Source of the DNA: Mycolicibacterium lacusdiani
GTDB lineage: Bacteria > Actinomycetota > Actinomycetes > Mycobacteriales > Mycobacteriaceae
Reading direction: 5' to 3'
Length of the DNA: 64,000 nucleotides
NCBI RefSeq assembly: GCF_021916785.1
Contig: NZ_JAKCFC010000001.1
Location: 124,001-188,000, forward strand
Below are positions 15,653 to 24,610 of this stretch, in pieces (the stretch's first letter is position 1; every line of letters starts with the position of its first letter). A program made the position numbers and the translations under genes. The notes under the pieces are model-generated. The model was not told the DNA's origin, did not search any database, and saw only the letters and a list, made by a program, of their open reading frames with translations.

Positions 15653-18505
15653 CTAGCGGCTGATCGGGGACGCCGACAGCGGGCGCTTGCGCACCACCTG
15701 CGGCCACCAGAACCAGCGGCCCAGCAGGGCCGCGATGGCCGGCGTCATGAACGCCCGGATGACCAGGGTGTCGAACAGCAGGCCGAGCCCGATGGTGGTA
15801 CCCACCTGAGCCACCACGGTCATCTCGCTGACCATCATCGCCATCATGGTGAAGGCGAATACGAGGCCGGCGGCGGTGACCACGGAGCCGGTTCCGCCCA
15901 TCGCCCGGATGATCCCGGTGTTGATCCCGGCGTGCAGTTCCTCCTTGAGGCGCGCCACCAACAGCAGGTTGTAGTCCGCGCCCACCGCCAACAGCACGAT
16001 GACCGCCATCGCCATCACCATGAAGTGCAGCGGCACCCCGAGCACGTGCTGCCACACCAGCACCGACAGCCCGAACGACGCGCCGAGCGACACCACGACG
16101 GTGCCGACGATGACCGCGGCCGCGACGAGGCTGCGCGTGATCAGCAGCATGATGATGAAGATCAGCGTCAGCGCCGAGATCCCAGCGATCAGCATGTCGT
16201 AGCCGTTGCCGTCCCGCATGTCCTTGAACGCCGACGCGGTACCACCGAGGTAGACCTTCGAGCCCTCGAGCGGAGTGCCCTTGATGGCCTCCTTGGCGGC
16301 CAGCTTGATCGCATCGATGCGCTCGATGCCGCTGGCCGACAACGGATCACCCTCGTGGGAGATGATGAACCGCACCGACGTGCCATCGGGGGAGATGAAG
16401 CTCTCCATGCCGCGCTTGAAGTCATCGTTGTCGAAGATCTCCGGCGGTAGGTAGAAGGTGTCGTCGTTCCAGGAGTCGTTGAACGCGTCGCTCATCGCCG
16501 TCTGGTTCTCCGACGCCGCCGCCTGCTGATCCTGCACGCCACTCTGGGTGGCCTGCATCTTCAACATCATGTCGCGCTGGTTGCGCATCGACTCGATCTG
16601 TCCGGGCAGCAGCGCCTCGAGTTGTGGCAGCAGAGTCGCGAGCCGCTCGAGCGTGGGCACCAGCATCTGGATGTCCTCGGTCGTGGTGTTCACGCCGTCG
16701 AGCAGGTCGAAGATCGACCGCATCGCCCAGCAGACCGGGATGTCGTAGCAGTGCGGTTCCCAGTAGAAGTAGTTGCGGATGGGGCGGAAGAAGTCGTCGA
16801 AGTTCGAGATGGAGTCCCGGATCTCGGCGACGTCGACCGCCATCTGCTTGGTCTTGACGACCATCTCCTGGGTCACCGCGTTCATCTGACCCATCAGCGA
16901 CGCCATCTTGGTCATCGTGTCGATGGTGTTCTGCATCTCGTCGGCCTGAACCAGCATGTCGGCCATCCGGTCCTGGCTGTACTTGCGGTTGAGCTCCTGG
17001 CCGATGCCGGACAGACCCATCTGCGCGGGGATGGTGCTGAACTCGATCGGCTTGCCGTCTGGCCGGGTGATCGCCTGGACGCTCCCGATGCCCTCGACGC
17101 GGAACACTGCCTTGGCGATCTTGTCGATCACCAGGAAGTCCGCGGAGTTGCGCAGGTCCCGGTCGCTCTCGACCAAGAGCAACTCGGGGTTCATCCGCGC
17201 GGGATCGAAGTGTCGTTCGGCGGCGGCGAAGCCCTGGTTCGCCGGCAGATCGGTGGGCAGGTAGTTGCGGTCGTTGTAGTTGGGTTGGTATCCGGGCAGG
17301 GTGAGCAGTCCGATCAGGGACAGGGCCACCGTTCCGATCAGCACCGGACCGGGCCACCGGACGATGACCGCGCCGATCTTGCGCCACCCGCGGATGCGCA
17401 TGGCGCGCTTCGGTTCCAGCCACCCGAACCGGCTGGTGACGGTGATCAGCGCGGGCCCCAGCGTCAACGCGGCCAACACCGCGATCGTCATGCCGACCGC
17501 CAGTGGGACGCCGAGCGACTGGAAGTACGGCAAACGGGTGAACGACAGGCAGAACGTCGCGCCGGCGATCGTCATGCCCGACCCGAGCACCACGTGGGCC
17601 GTGCCGTGAAACATCGTGTAGTACGCGGACTCCCGGTCCTCGCCCATGGTTCGGGCTTCCTGATATCGGCCGATCAGGAAGATCGCGTAGTCCGTGGTCG
17701 CGGCGATCGCCAGCGTCACCAACAACTGGGTGGCGAACGTCGAGAGCCCGATGAGGTCGTGATAGCCGAGGAAGGCCACGACGCCCCGCGATGCCGCCAG
17801 GCCCAGCACCACCAGCACCAGCGTCAGGAACACCGTGCGCAGCGACCGGTACACCAGCAGAAGCATCGAGATGATGACGCCGAACGTCGCGAGTTCGATG
17901 ATGCGCACGCTGCGGTCGCCCGCGATCTGCTGGTCGGCGGCCAACGCCGAGCCGCCGGTGACGTGCACGGTGACGCCCGGCGGGGGAGTGAGCCCGTCGA
18001 CGATCCCCTGGATCGCCTCGACCGACTCGTTGGCCAGTGCCTCGCCCTGGTTGCCTGCGAGGTACACCTGGACGTAGGCGGCCTTCAGGTCGTCGCTCTG
18101 CGCCCCGGCCTCGGTGAGGGGGTCGCCCCAGAAGTCCTGCACGTGTTCGACGTGCTGGTCGTCGGCCTCGAGCCGGTCGACCATGTCGTTGTAGAAGCGG
18201 TGTGCCTCGTCGCCGAGCGGCTTGTCGCCCTCGAGCACGATCATGGCGGAGCTGTCGGACTTGAATTCCTCGAACACCGTGCCGACGCGCTTCATCGCGA
18301 TCACCGACGGTGCGTCGGCCGGGCTCATCGAGACCGACTGCATCTGACCGACGACCTCGAGCTGAGGCACCGTCAGATTCAGTGCGGCGACGAGCAGGAC
18401 CCAGCCGATGATGATCGGAACGGCCAGCCTGCGGATCCACTTCGCCAGGCCGGAGCGGTGCTGATCGGTGCTCGGCGGGCGCGGGTCGGTGATCCCGGTG
18501 GTCAT
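15653..18505 (-). CDS. MmpL4/MmpL5-like RND transporter
   Basis: This 950-residue exporter has the RND layout: an N-terminal helix, a porter domain (about 55-200), helices 2-6, a long second porter domain with a coiled-coil insertion (about 500-680), and helices 7-12. The two Asp-Tyr pairs for proton coupling are visible in [12 protein letters not shown] and [12 protein letters not shown]. Overall it recalls MmpL4, which with MmpS4 exports mycobactin/carboxymycobactin siderophores, or MmpL5. No mmpS gene is adjacent, which is unusual for this clade. A candidate IdeR box lies in the leader. The exported lipid or siderophore is inferred, not proven. Confidence 0.85.
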   Translation of the reverse strand: MTTGITDPRPPSTDQHRSGLAKWIRRLAVPIIIGWVLLVAALNLTVPQLEVVGQMQSVSMSPADAPSVIAMKRVGTVFEEFKSDSSAMIVLEGDKPLGDEAHRFYNDMVDRLEADDQHVEHVQDFWGDPLTEAGAQSDDLKAAYVQVYLAGNQGEALANESVEAIQGIVDGLTPPPGVTVHVTGGSALAADQQIAGDRSVRIIELATFGVIISMLLLVYRSLRTVFLTLVLVVLGLAASRGVVAFLGYHDLIGLSTFATQLLVTLAIAATTDYAIFLIGRYQEARTMGEDRESAYYTMFHGTAHVVLGSGMTIAGATFCLSFTRLPYFQSLGVPLAVGMTIAVLAALTLGPALITVTSRFGWLEPKRAMRIRGWRKIGAVIVRWPGPVLIGTVALSLIGLLTLPGYQPNYNDRNYLPTDLPANQGFAAAERHFDPARMNPELLLVESDRDLRNSADFLVIDKIAKAVFRVEGIGSVQAITRPDGKPIEFSTIPAQMGLSGIGQELNRKYSQDRMADMLVQADEMQNTIDTMTKMASLMGQMNAVTQEMVVKTKQMAVDVAEIRDSISNFDDFFRPIRNYFYWEPHCYDIPVCWAMRSIFDLLDGVNTTTEDIQMLVPTLERLATLLPQLEALLPGQIESMRNQRDMMLKMQATQSGVQDQQAAASENQTAMSDAFNDSWNDDTFYLPPEIFDNDDFKRGMESFISPDGTSVRFIISHEGDPLSASGIERIDAIKLAAKEAIKGTPLEGSKVYLGGTASAFKDMRDGNGYDMLIAGISALTLIFIIMLLITRSLVAAAVIVGTVVVSLGASFGLSVLVWQHVLGVPLHFMVMAMAVIVLLAVGADYNLLLVARLKEELHAGINTGIIRAMGGTGSVVTAAGLVFAFTMMAMMVSEMTVVAQVGTTIGLGLLFDTLVIRAFMTPAIAALLGRWFWWPQVVRKRPLSASPISR

Positions 18506-18542
18506 GGGTGCGTCACCGGTCGCGACTCCTCACTCGGCAGCG

Positions 18543-18561
18543 TTAGGACAGCCTTACTCGA
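18543..18561 (-). promoter_or_regulatory. candidate IdeR iron box upstream of mmpL
   Basis: On the minus strand the site contains AAGGCTGTCCTAA, agreeing with the 19-base IdeR consensus (TTAGGTTAGGCTAACCTAA) at 13 of 19 positions by eye. It lies between a possible -10 box (TAGTCT, minus strand, 18577-18582) and the mmpL start. That is a suitable place for repression under high iron, as known for mmpS4-mmpL4 of M. tuberculosis. Four or more mismatches keep this tentative. Confidence 0.4.
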
Positions 18562-18665
18562 TCGCCTTAGTAAAGCAGACTAGGTAACCCGGGTGCGACC
18601 GTCGCTGAGCGGCTTCTCAGGTTCCGTGGTCGACCAATCCGCGGTGGCGCCGGGTCGGGGCGACC

Positions 18666-18671
18666 TAGGCT
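18666..18671 (+). promoter_or_regulatory. leaderless -10 box (TAGGCT)
   Basis: TAGGCT is six bases before the ATG at 18678. Confidence 0.5.
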
Positions 18672-18677
18672 CCAGCC

Positions 18678-19061
18678 ATGCCGACAGATCGCGCCGCCCT
18701 GGTGGCGGGCAGCATCCGCCTCGCGTCCGGAGTGTCCTTCCTCGTCGACCCGCTACGAGCGAACCGGTTGTGGGGTGAGCCCGACGATCCGGGCCCCTCG
18801 GCGCGTCTGCTGCTGAGGTCGATGGGCTACCGCGACGCTCTGATCGGCGGCCTGCTGCTGGCCGCGGCGCTGCGCGGTGACGACACCCGCGGGTGGTTCC
18901 TCGCCTCCGGCGGCGCGGACGCGGCCGACCTGCTCGGCGGGATGAGCGTGCACCACGACCTCAAGCGCGGCCAGCAGGTCATCGGGCTGGGCGGCGCCAT
19001 GGTCGGCATCGGCGTCGGCTTGTGGGGCGCGCTGCGCGGCAGGCCGCGTTCGGACGTCTAG
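18678..19061 (+). CDS. small conserved membrane-associated protein (DUF4267-like)
   Basis: This 127-residue protein has three weak hydrophobic segments (about 6-22, 50-66 and 95-118) separated by polar loops containing RSMGYRDALIGGLLL and DAADLLGGM. The pattern resembles small DUF4267-type membrane proteins found near regulators in actinobacteria; function is unknown. The start is fixed by the -10 box six bases upstream. Its stop codon TAG forms the first half of the -10 box of the next gene. Confidence 0.6.
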   Translation: MPTDRAALVAGSIRLASGVSFLVDPLRANRLWGEPDDPGPSARLLLRSMGYRDALIGGLLLAAALRGDDTRGWFLASGGADAADLLGGMSVHHDLKRGQQVIGLGGAMVGIGVGLWGALRGRPRSDV

Positions 19062-19064
19062 GGT
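19059..19064 (+). promoter_or_regulatory. leaderless -10 box overlapping a stop codon (TAGGGT)
   Basis: The TAG stop of the preceding gene (19059-19061) is also the TA of TAGGGT. The box stands six bases before the ATG at 19071, so the downstream gene seems to have its own leaderless promoter. Confidence 0.45.
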
Positions 19065-19070
19065 CGGGCC

Positions 19071-19259
19071 ATGCGTTTCGCCATCATCTGCGTCGGCGTC
19101 GTCGTCGCCCTGTTCGGCCTGCTGTTCACCCTGCAGGGCATCGGCGTGGTCGGCGGCAGCCCCATGAGCAACACGACGACGTGGACGGTCCTCGGCCCGA
19201 TCATCGCGCTGATCGGCGTCGCGCTGGCCGTGGGCGGCTGGCGCACGCGCCGCAACTAG
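19071..19259 (+). CDS. small two-helix membrane protein
   Basis: This is a 62-residue hydrophobic protein with two membrane segments (about 3-23 and 38-56) joined by GGSPMSNTTTW and ending in a basic tail (RTRRN). The compact layout, good start signal and coding character support a real gene. No family with known function is recognised. Its TAG stop sits in a CTAG palindrome shared with the stop of the convergent tetR gene. Confidence 0.65.
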   Translation: MRFAIICVGVVVALFGLLFTLQGIGVVGGSPMSNTTTWTVLGPIIALIGVALAVGGWRTRRN

Positions 19260-19915
19260 TCCGCGGCGGTCTGCCGGACATCCATGTCGGCCGCGAACCG
19301 CGCCACGTGACCCAGCGACCGGTCCAACCGGTCCATGACGATCTGGGGTCCCAGCGCCGCGTCGTCGCGATCCTCGACCAGGTCGCGGCAGGCAGTCACG
19401 ATCGTCGTCGAGAACAGGGCGACGGCGAGGTCGAGATCCGCATCGTCGGGTGCGACGCCCATCTTGCGGGCCAGCGCCTCGATCGCGGCCGGGCAGCGGT
19501 AGTCGATCGCGGCCTGCCGCAGCGTGTCCGAGGAGTTGACGATGCGCAGGATCAGTGCGATGCGGTCGGTGGTCAGTCCCTGCGGCGAGCGGCGCGACAC
19601 CCCGTCCAGCACCGCCATGTGCGCCGCCCGCAACGCCTCCATCGGGCTGAGGTCGTCGGGCAGCGCCTCCAGTTGCACGACGATCTCGTTGGCGAGGTCG
19701 TCGAGCACCGCGATGAACACGGCGTCCTTGGTCGCGAAGTACCGGCTGAAGGTTCGGGTCGAGATCTCAGCGGCCGCCGAGATCTGCTCGACCGTGGTGT
19801 TCTCGTAGCCCTGTTCCAGGCAGAGGCTCACCGCCGCGTCGACGAGCATGCGGCGGGTGTTCTGCTTCTTCCGCTCGCGCAAGCTCGGCCGTAACCCTGC
19901 GGACCAATCGGACAC
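19256..19915 (-). CDS. TetR/AcrR family transcriptional regulator
   Basis: The 219-residue protein has the TetR helix-turn-helix near its N-terminus: LRERKKQNTRRMLVDAA leads into YENTTVEQISAAAEISTRTF and SRYFATKDAVF. A ligand-binding helical domain follows. GTG 19915 is preferred because TAAGCT lies seven bases upstream on the minus strand; a longer reading from GTG 19972 would start inside a palindrome. The upstream inverted repeats at 19953-19978 are likely its own operator. It may control the small membrane proteins or the neighbouring transporter; the ligand is unknown. Confidence 0.82.
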   Translation of the reverse strand: MSDWSAGLRPSLRERKKQNTRRMLVDAAVSLCLEQGYENTTVEQISAAAEISTRTFSRYFATKDAVFIAVLDDLANEIVVQLEALPDDLSPMEALRAAHMAVLDGVSRRSPQGLTTDRIALILRIVNSSDTLRQAAIDYRCPAAIEALARKMGVAPDDADLDLAVALFSTTIVTACRDLVEDRDDAALGPQIVMDRLDRSLGHVARFAADMDVRQTAAD

Positions 19916-19952
19916 GCCGGGGAGCTTACCGGCCCGCACGACGGTTGCTGGC

Positions 19953-19978
19953 GATCGTGAACGATCCGTCACGGATCG
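19953..19978. promoter_or_regulatory. two overlapping palindromes, probable TetR operator
   Basis: GATCGT/ACGATC around a 2-base centre (19953-19966) overlaps CGATCCGT/ACGGATCG around a single base (19962-19978). They share the CGATC half site. The cluster lies just upstream of the -10 box proposed for the tetR gene at 19923-19928. Confidence 0.45.
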
Positions 19979-19984
19979 GTCCGG

Positions 19985-20947
19985 CTAGGTCAGCAGACCC
20001 TGCTCGATCAGCCAGTCCCTGGCGACCAGCGCCGGATCCTCGCCGTCGTTGTCGACCTTCGCGTTCAGGGTCAACATCACCTCGTTGGTCACCAGCGGAT
20101 TGAGCTGGCCGAAGATCTCCGCGAGTTCGGGATGCGCCTCGAGCACTTCGGTCCGGATCACCTCGGTGAGGTTGTACAGCGGAAAGAACTGCCGGTCGTC
20201 TTCGAGCACCCGTAGGTTCAGCGCGGGAATCCGGCCATCGGTGGTGAACACCTCGCCGAAGTTGCAGTCTCCATTGGCCGTTGCGGTGTAGATGACGCCG
20301 GTGTCGAGGTTGGTCACCCGGCCGAGATCTTCGCGCGTCAAGCCGTAGGTGGCCAGCATGGGGACGAAACCGTCGTTGCGGCTGGCGAACTCACTCTCGA
20401 CGCAGAACGTCAACTCCTGCTTGGGAAGTCGCTCGAGATCGGACAGCTTGGTCACCCCGAGCCGCTCCGCCTCGGACTCGCGGATCGCGAACGCGTAGGT
20501 GTTGTTCATCGGCGCAGGCGGCAGCCAGGTGAGGTCGTTCGCCCGGTCCGCCTCGTTGACCGCCTGCCACTGGGCCTGCGCGCCCTTCACGGGCTGCTCG
20601 TTGCCGAGATAGTTGATCCAGCCCGTGCCGGTGTACTCGGGCGAGACGTCGGCGTTGCCGTCGAGCATCGCTTGCCGGACGCCGAAGCTGCCCGGCGTGT
20701 TCGTCAGGTTGGTGACCTCCGCGCCCGCCGCCGCAAGGACGATCGACACCATGTTGCCGAGGATGAGCTGCTCGGTGAAGTCCTTGGCGATGACGGTGAT
20801 CTTCGCCCCGTCGAGCGAGTCGTAGTGCGCGATGGCGCCAGGGCGCGCCTCGAGTACGGCGCCGCTGGCCGAGCGCAGGCCGCACCCCGCAAGGGCGGTC
20901 GACGCGATGGCCAGCCCCGCGAGCACGGCGGTGGTGCGACGCAACAT
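19985..20947 (-). CDS. proX: osmolyte ABC importer, substrate-binding lipoprotein (ProX/OpuCC-like)
   Basis: The 320-residue protein has a lipoprotein signal peptide with lipobox LAGC and an OpuAC-type fold: ITVIAKDFTEQLILGNMVSI, then PEYTGTGWINYL, and Trp/Tyr-rich pocket segments. Family members bind glycine betaine, choline or related quaternary amines outside the membrane. It is the last gene of a four-gene operon on the minus strand, five bases after its permease gene. The ligand is assigned by family only. Confidence 0.88.
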   Translation of the reverse strand: MLRRTTAVLAGLAIASTALAGCGLRSASGAVLEARPGAIAHYDSLDGAKITVIAKDFTEQLILGNMVSIVLAAAGAEVTNLTNTPGSFGVRQAMLDGNADVSPEYTGTGWINYLGNEQPVKGAQAQWQAVNEADRANDLTWLPPAPMNNTYAFAIRESEAERLGVTKLSDLERLPKQELTFCVESEFASRNDGFVPMLATYGLTREDLGRVTNLDTGVIYTATANGDCNFGEVFTTDGRIPALNLRVLEDDRQFFPLYNLTEVIRTEVLEAHPELAEIFGQLNPLVTNEVMLTLNAKVDNDGEDPALVARDWLIEQGLLT

Positions 20948-20952
20948 GATCC

Positions 20953-21732
20953 CTACACTCCCTTCGGCGACGCGACCATCTCGACCACGCGCGCCAGCCA
21001 GTCGATGGCCAGCGCCAGCGCGGCGACGAGGATGGCACCGACGATCAGCGTGGTGCTCTGCTGCAGTTTGATGCCCGTGGTGATCAGTTGACCGAGTCCG
21101 CCCGCACCGGTGAAGGACGCCAACGCCGCGGTGCCGACGATGAGCACCAGCGCGGTGCGCACACCCGCGATGATCACGGGCAGGGCCAGCGGGAGCTCGA
21201 CCCGCCGCAGCGTGGAGAACGCCGACATTCCCATGCCGCGCGCGGCCTCGACCAGCTTGCGGTCGACGCCGTCGAGACCGACCACGGTGTTGGCGATGAT
21301 CGGCAGCGCGCCGTAGATGGTGAGAGCGGCCACGGCGCCGGTGGCGCCGATGCCGAATAGGACCGCGCCCAACGCGATCAGACCGATCGCCGGCGCGGCC
21401 TGGCCGAAGCCTGCGACGGTGATGATGGGCTTGGAGAACCGCCGCATCGCGCCGCGGGTCAGCAAGACGCCGAGCGGGATGGCGATCAGGCACGTCAGCA
21501 CCGTGGCGGCCAGGCTCACCCCCATGTGCTGGCGCAGCAGCGTCAGGAGCGCGGGGACGGCCAGCGAGCGCTTCTCCGACTCCGACACGTCGGCGGCGTT
21601 CACGTACAGCAGCGCGCCGACGACTGCGATCACGCACAGTGTCGGCTGCAGGATCCAGCGGAGCCGGCCCGGCCGGGCGATGCCGGCGGTCGGGACGTCG
21701 TTGGTGACGATCGCGGGAAGCGCCGACGTCAC
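20953..21732 (-). CDS. proW: osmolyte ABC importer permease (ProW/OpuC-like)
   Basis: The 259-residue permease has about six membrane segments and the inner-membrane ABC loop EAARGMGMSAFSTLRRVELP, where EAA/G contacts the ATPase. VGTAALASFTGAGGLGQLI is also typical of ProW/OpuCB permeases. It overlaps the ATPase gene by ATGA and is followed by proX five bases later. It would form the translocation pore with the second permease encoded at the other end of the operon. Confidence 0.88.
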   Translation of the reverse strand: MTSALPAIVTNDVPTAGIARPGRLRWILQPTLCVIAVVGALLYVNAADVSESEKRSLAVPALLTLLRQHMGVSLAATVLTCLIAIPLGVLLTRGAMRRFSKPIITVAGFGQAAPAIGLIALGAVLFGIGATGAVAALTIYGALPIIANTVVGLDGVDRKLVEAARGMGMSAFSTLRRVELPLALPVIIAGVRTALVLIVGTAALASFTGAGGLGQLITTGIKLQQSTTLIVGAILVAALALAIDWLARVVEMVASPKGV

Positions 21733-22922
21733 GAGCCCTCCCGCGCCGGCGCACCGCGCAGGTCGGCCATGGCGTCCATGATCGTCTCGACGCGGATCGC
21801 GCCCTGGTAGACGTTGCGCCGGCCCGTGACCACGACGACGCCGTGTGAGGACGTCAGCATCAGGTCGAGCGCGTCGTTCAGCGTCGAGGCGAGGCTGACG
21901 ACTTCCAGGCCCTCGTCGCGGGACACATTGTCCAGCGCGTCCGGTGCGGCGAGCTCCTCAAGTGACAGCCACCGCTGCGGGCGATCCTGCTCGTCGAGCA
22001 CGATGACGTGCTGACGGTTGATCGCCTCCGCGGCACGTATCGCCGCGGTGGGATCGCCGCCGACGTGGGCGACCGCCGCCTCGTGCAGGTCGACGTCGCG
22101 GACCCGGGTCAACGTCAGTTGCTTGAGCGCTGCGCCATGACCGACGAAGCCGCGCACGAAGTCGTTGGCCGGGTTGCCGAGGATCTCCTCGGGTGTGTCG
22201 TACTGAACGATCTTGGAGCCCTGGTCGAGGATCGCGATCTTGTCGCCGAGCTTCACTGCCTCGTCGAAGTCGTGCGTGACGAACACGATCGTCTTGCGGA
22301 GTTCTTCCTGCAGGCGCAACAGCTCGTCCTGCAGCCGCTGGCGGGTGATCGGGTCGACCGCGCCGAACGGCTCGTCCATGAGCAGGACCGGCGGGTCCGC
22401 GGCGAGCGCCCGGGCCACGCCGACGCGCTGCTGCTGGCCGCCGGAGAGTTCGCGGGGATAGCGGTCGCGGTACTTGGCCGGTTCGAGGTTGACCAGGTCG
22501 AGCAGTTCGTCGATGCGCGCCGAGATCCGCTTCTTGTCCCACTTGAGCAGACGCGGAACGATCGCGATGTTGTCGCCGACGGTCAGGTGCGGGAACAGGC
22601 CTGCACCCTGAATGACGTACCCGATGTGCCTGCGCAGCTCGTCGGGGTTGCGCTGGGTGACGTCGTCATCGCCGATGAAGATGCGTCCACTGGTGGGCTC
22701 GATGAGGCGATTGATCATCTTCATCGTCGTGGTCTTGCCGCAACCCGATGGGCCGACCAGCATCACGATCTCGCCGGCCGGGATCTCCAAGGTGACGTTG
22801 TCCACCGCCGCGGCGCTCTTGGCGTCGTAGCGCTTGGTGACGCCGTCGAGCAGGATGCGCGCCCCGCCGGAGCGGCCGGCGTCCTGCGTGGCGTCGGAGT
22901 CGATGGTCGCTGAATCAGACAA
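21729..22922 (-). CDS. proV: osmolyte ABC importer ATPase with C-terminal CBS domains (ProV/OpuCA-like)
   Basis: This 397-residue ATPase shows Walker A GPSGCGKTT (57-65), Q-loop IQGAGLFP (105-112), signature LSGGQ (159-163), Walker B VLLMDEP (179-185) and a switch His in VTHDF. Two CBS domains occupy about residues 270-390; in OpuCA-type proteins these sense ionic strength or cyclic dinucleotides and gate transport. It overlaps the upstream permease gene by 8 bases and the downstream one by ATGA, so expression is tightly coupled. Confidence 0.9.
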   Translation of the reverse strand: MSDSATIDSDATQDAGRSGGARILLDGVTKRYDAKSAAAVDNVTLEIPAGEIVMLVGPSGCGKTTTMKMINRLIEPTSGRIFIGDDDVTQRNPDELRRHIGYVIQGAGLFPHLTVGDNIAIVPRLLKWDKKRISARIDELLDLVNLEPAKYRDRYPRELSGGQQQRVGVARALAADPPVLLMDEPFGAVDPITRQRLQDELLRLQEELRKTIVFVTHDFDEAVKLGDKIAILDQGSKIVQYDTPEEILGNPANDFVRGFVGHGAALKQLTLTRVRDVDLHEAAVAHVGGDPTAAIRAAEAINRQHVIVLDEQDRPQRWLSLEELAAPDALDNVSRDEGLEVVSLASTLNDALDLMLTSSHGVVVVTGRRNVYQGAIRVETIMDAMADLRGAPAREGS

Positions 22923-23565
22923 GGATTCCCCTAGGGGTGGTGAGCCGGGTGACGACGTTCAGGACGGTGTCGAGGACGACGGCGAGGATCAGGATGCCGA
23001 CGGTGCCTGCGACGATCGAGTTCGTGGCGTTGGCGCCGCCGGTGCGGGAGATACCCGAGAAGATGTAGCCGCCGAGGCCGGGACCCAGCGCGTAGGCGGC
23101 GATCGCGGCGATGCCCATCAGCATCTGTGCCGAGATCCGGACGCCAGTCATGATGACCGGCCACGCCAGCGGGAGTTCGAGCCGAAGCAGCGTGGTCGCC
23201 CGGCTCATGCCCATGCCCCTGGCCGACTCGATCAGGGTGCGGTCGACGCCGTTGAGTCCGACCAGAACGTTGCGAAGTATCGGCAGGAACCCGAAGAACA
23301 CCAGCATGATCACCGAGGGCAATACGCCGATCCCCACGATTCCGACCAGAACGCCCAGCAGAGCGTAGGACGGGATGGTCAGGCCGACCGAGGTGAAGGA
23401 GTTACCGACGGCCAGACCCCATCTGGAGCGGTAGATCAGGACGCCGACCAGGACTGCGGCCAGGGTCGCCAGTAGCAGCGTCTGCACCACCAGGCTCATG
23501 TGTTGGTAGGCGAGAAAGGACAGCACTGACCAGCGGTCTCGCACGAAGTCCACGAACCCGATCAA
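22915..23565 (-). CDS. proZ: osmolyte ABC importer permease (ProZ/OpuC-like), first gene of operon
   Basis: The 216-residue permease has five to six membrane helices and the EAA-type loop ESARGMGMSRATTLLRLELP. YALGPGLGGYIFSGI resembles the C-terminal segment of its partner permease. The start is TTG at 23565, preceded by GGAGAGG on the minus strand; no better ATG or GTG is in frame. It leads the four-gene importer operon, which reads permease, ATPase, permease, binding protein. Confidence 0.85.
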   Translation of the reverse strand: MIGFVDFVRDRWSVLSFLAYQHMSLVVQTLLLATLAAVLVGVLIYRSRWGLAVGNSFTSVGLTIPSYALLGVLVGIVGIGVLPSVIMLVFFGFLPILRNVLVGLNGVDRTLIESARGMGMSRATTLLRLELPLAWPVIMTGVRISAQMLMGIAAIAAYALGPGLGGYIFSGISRTGGANATNSIVAGTVGILILAVVLDTVLNVVTRLTTPRGILV

Positions 23566-23691
23566 CTGTCACGCCTCTCCGCACCGGCTGCTTCGATGCC
23601 CGCGGAATGTACCCCGGCTGAACGGTCGGCAAACAGGAGTGCGCCGGGCGCAGCAAATCGCAGGGGGAGGCGGGTGCCGGGCGGGTGCCGG

Positions 23692-24324
23692 CTAGATCGC
23701 GGCGGGAGGCGGTGCGGGGACCAGGTCTGGGGCGGGTGCGGGGACCGCTCCGGGTGGGGCGGGGGGAAGGTTCACCGGTGGGGCGGCGGGCACGTTGATG
23801 GGCGGAGCGGTCAGCGGGTCCGGGGCAGGCGGCACGAACCCCACGTTCACCACGTCACCCGGTGGGGGCGGCGGAGGTGGCGGCGGAGCGAACGGGTCGA
23901 GCGGCGGGGGCGGCGGTGCGTCCGGCGGCGCCGGAGGTCCGGCGAGTGCTTCGGCGGGCAGGTACATGTGCTTGGTGAACTGGGACTGGAAGGCGCCGCC
24001 GCCGCCGACCTTGACGCCGCCGCCCTCTCCGCTGGAAACCGGTGTGCCGTCGGGCAGCGTCACCGCGGTGTGGCCGGAGTTCCAGCCGATGTTCAGTGCT
24101 CCCGGTTCGGTGCCGTACCGGAACCCACGGGCCAGCAGAGCAGATTCCTGGTTGCCGGTGTTGAACCGATCGCCGTAGACGGGCCGGCCGGTTGCCGCGT
24201 TGGACACCCAGGACGCCAGTCCGGAGCAATCCGTGCCTGCGGGCGAGTCGCCACCCGTCACGTACGGCGTCCCCGAGACCTGATTGACGAGTGTCAACAG
24301 CGTTGCGGTCGCGAATCCAATCAT
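23692..24324 (-). CDS. NlpC/P60-like peptidoglycan endopeptidase-like protein with proline-rich tail
   Basis: The first 120 of 210 residues form an NlpC/P60-like core: GTPYVTGGDSPAGTDCSGLA (catalytic Cys33 in DCSG) and GWNSGHTAVTLPDG (His85). The last about 90 residues are a Pro/Ala-rich low-complexity tail with runs of up to nine prolines. No clear signal peptide is present, so export may use another route or a different start. Mycobacterial relatives carry the same core. It would cleave stem peptides if active, but no SH3 or other cell-wall-binding domain is seen. The upstream 286 bases (24325-24610) hold no gene I can recognise. Confidence 0.68.
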   Translation of the reverse strand: MIGFATATLLTLVNQVSGTPYVTGGDSPAGTDCSGLASWVSNAATGRPVYGDRFNTGNQESALLARGFRYGTEPGALNIGWNSGHTAVTLPDGTPVSSGEGGGVKVGGGGAFQSQFTKHMYLPAEALAGPPAPPDAPPPPPLDPFAPPPPPPPPPGDVVNVGFVPPAPDPLTAPPINVPAAPPVNLPPAPPGAVPAPAPDLVPAPPPAAI

Positions 24325-24610
24325 GGCGTCGGACGCTAGCAACGGGTTTCGGCCAGTGCCAAGATATGTGGCAGCGGTCACGTTTGGCCGGAGGCATGGC
24401 GTGGGTCTCAGAACGCGTTGAGCGCGTTGCGATTTCACAAATGCCCGAGGACGTGCATGCGGGTCGTGTTCGCCAGGGCTGGATTCGACGTCAGTCGAGT
24501 CCTACGAGACGCGAGATGGCTTGCGGCACGGATTGTTTGAGCTTTCGATACTCGAGCTTGACTCCAGCGTCACGCTCGCGCCCGAGATCCGTTACGTGGG
24601 AACGGCTGCC

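Noticed and set aside
23700..23960. Repeated GC-rich words resembling a short array
   Set aside because: These are codon repeats for the Pro/Ala-rich tail of the NlpC/P60-like protein. Repeat and spacer lengths are irregular, so it is not a CRISPR array.
24325..24610. Possible tRNA-like or small RNA sequence in a gene-free stretch
   Set aside because: GTCGAGTCC-like words are present, but no acceptor stem, anticodon arm or CCA-side pairing can be drawn. No open frame with coding character was seen either.
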